This document shows positions 56,575 through 57,871 of a stretch of 57,871 bases of DNA, piece after piece (position 1 is the stretch's first letter; every line of letters begins with the position of its first letter). The stretch comes from Laetiporus sulphureus 93-53 (Eukaryota; Basidiomycota; Agaricomycetes; Polyporales; Laetiporaceae), in assembly GCF_001632365.1 (NCBI RefSeq), contig NW_024468608.1:1-57871 (forward strand), given 5' to 3'. The notes beneath the pieces were generated by a model. It was not told where the DNA came from, did not search any database, and saw only the letters and a list, made by a program, of their open reading frames with translations. The translations under genes were made by a program, and so were the position numbers.

Positions 56575-57398
56575 CGCAAGCAGTTTCAGCCGTAGCGCGC
56601 GGCTTTTTTGACACACATTCCAATCCGATCTCTACCCGGCGTGAGCCTCAGCAAGACTCTGAGCTGCCCAAAGCCTCAAAGCGCAAGGCCACCCCTAGGA
56701 TCGACCTCGACGCCCACTACAAGCGTCAGGAAACCAACAAGGAGCGTGGAAGGCTCCTCACACTTGCGTCGCTAGGTGCATCATCCACAGACAGGCAGCG
56801 AGCAGCAGCTAGGGTTGTAGATACCACACACATCATAAAGCGCGGAATCATCCGCAAGCCACGCGATCACACCCCACCGCTCGAACGCTACAAGCCCAGA
56901 AAGGGACGTCTTACCACTGGTGGTCGCAAGCCGGCACCACCCCCAGAGCTTATCACCTCCAACGCAGTTCCTCCCCCTGTCATTGCTCCCATTCCAACTC
57001 GTCCCCTACCCAACTTCATAAAGACAAACACCATCGCACGTCCCATCCGCCCACTCCCTTCCAGAGTCAGGCCGACGATCCACATCGAGACCCTTACGAA
57101 GCAGGTGGACGCTACCCGCTTCAGGCTCTAACCCATATTAGGAGCATTCTCATATCGTCTCAAGGACGAGCACCAAGGACCCATCTTTAGCCTCGCCACA
57201 GAGCTCGATAAAGTCTGCGCCGACCTACACACAGGGACGTGCACATATACATTCGTCGAGAAGCAGGTTATCAACAAAGTCTGTCTGGAGATAGGAGGAA
57301 TCAGTTTCAAGCAGATAGGAAAGGAAGAAAGGCTGCAGGAAATCGCCAAGGCTCTGGTCTTCATCTCGAAAGTGAGATATTTGCACTTTTTGTATTAG
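56575..57398 (+). pseudogene. Element ORF 1, interrupted by an in-frame stop
   Basis: A long basic, Pro/Arg/Lys-rich frame runs from the putative acceptor at 56574 to TAA at 57129-57131, then continues in the same frame to 57398. The first part has no Met codon at all, so translation must begin upstream, perhaps through a spliced leader. The second part has a mixed helical pattern (KDEHQGPIFSLATELDKV, KQIGKEERLQEIAKAL). A GTGAGA donor at 57372 and a CAG at 57423 could form a 52-nt intron. I do not recognise the protein; from context it may be Gag-like. Confidence 0.45.
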
Positions 57399-57458
57399 TT
57401 TACCTATATCACAATGGAGTCAGCCGATCGTGCGCACGCATCCACGTTCAAGCAATGA

Positions 57459-57871
57459 ATGGATGACATTCTTCATACAAACGTCGAGTCAGCACACGAC
57501 GGAAGTACCCCACGCGCCTCGCAGCGCAATTCACCCGAACCTGCACTAGGACCGCAGGATTCTGCATCACAAGTCGGAGGACCAGCATCCCCGACACCAT
57601 CACTTGTACCAGCCTATGTCCCACCCATCTGGGAGTTTGAGGGACACCAATTCGAGCACCTAGAAGATGCTCTCAGACAGTCCGCTCCAGGAGAAGTCCC
57701 GGACCACATACGTGAATGGGTAATCGTCGCAATGAAGCTCACGGTCACCACTGAAATCGCCAAGGTCTACAATGTGCTCGGAAACAAAATGTACGAGCAC
57801 AAGAAAGCCTTTGAATCGCAGATCCAGAATAACAAGAGTGAGCACCGGTTAAAGGAGGCACTACTCCAAAC
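57459..57871 (+). CDS. Element ORF 2, open to the right window edge
   Basis: A 137-codon open frame starts at an ATG at 57459 and runs off the window. An in-frame ATG upstream (57414) is separated from it by a TGA at 57456. The start is Ser/Pro-rich, then a folded-looking part follows (PIWEFEGHQFEHLEDALRQS, DHIREWVIVAMKLTV) and a charged helical segment. Position after the LTR-like region suggests a retroelement structural protein, but the family is unknown. Confidence 0.5.
   Translation, partial: MDDILHTNVESAHDGSTPRASQRNSPEPALGPQDSASQVGGPASPTPSLVPAYVPPIWEFEGHQFEHLEDALRQSAPGEVPDHIREWVIVAMKLTVTTEIAKVYNVLGNKMYEHKKAFESQIQNNKSEHRLKEALLQ

Overview
The window is nuclear DNA of a filamentous basidiomycete, most likely an Agaricomycete. 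The genes are cut by many short introns (mostly 45-75 nt). The set includes a Kre6/Skn1-type beta-glucan synthesis protein, a DUF6534-type membrane protein, OPT transporters, a copper amine oxidase and D-amino-acid oxidases. The right end holds retroelement-like sequence. There is one 100-N assembly gap (12668-12767) and no rRNA, CRISPR array or convincing tRNA. I rebuilt the split genes by hand. Every accepted model has a coding length divisible by three and an uninterrupted frame, once the duplicated gap edge in the second OPT gene is collapsed. Layout: 2.2-3.6 kb, a low-complexity Ser/Pro-rich protein. 4.76-7.62 kb, a 12-exon KRE6/SKN1 (GH16) gene whose second catalytic Glu position reads Tyr. 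8.1-14.8 kb, two tandem OPT transporter genes on the minus strand inside a roughly 4-kb direct duplication; the assembly gap lies in the second. 16.4-19.1 kb, an isoprenylcysteine methyltransferase-like (ICMT) gene and a C2H2 zinc-finger gene on the minus strand. 20.2-21.4 kb, a degenerate tandem repeat of about 600 bp. 22.3-25.5 kb, a 14-exon copper amine oxidase with an 11-nt exon carrying the cofactor tyrosine, followed by a 2-nt exon. 26.0-31.3 kb, an inverted, decayed copy of the zinc-finger/ICMT block split by a roughly 1.1-kb mobile element, further ICMT relics and one intact ICMT gene. 31.8-33.2 kb, an intact MDR oxidoreductase with three inferred GC-AG introns. 36.8-42.8 kb, two D-amino-acid oxidase paralogues. 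44.7-46.7 kb, a 20-exon DUF6534 gene, invisible as a long ORF, with exons as short as 10 nt and two more GC-AG introns. 48.2-49.2 kb, an inverted, broken copy of the MDR gene. 49.5-57.9 kb, gene-poor DNA with transposon-like terminal repeats, a cluster of small palindromes, an LTR-like promoter and element ORFs running off the right edge. Two themes stand out. First, repeated local duplication (OPT, ICMT, zinc finger, MDR, DAAO) followed by decay. Second, extreme exon fragmentation. The OPT transporters, amine oxidase and D-amino-acid oxidases could together serve nitrogen scavenging, but that link is inference from function and nearness only.
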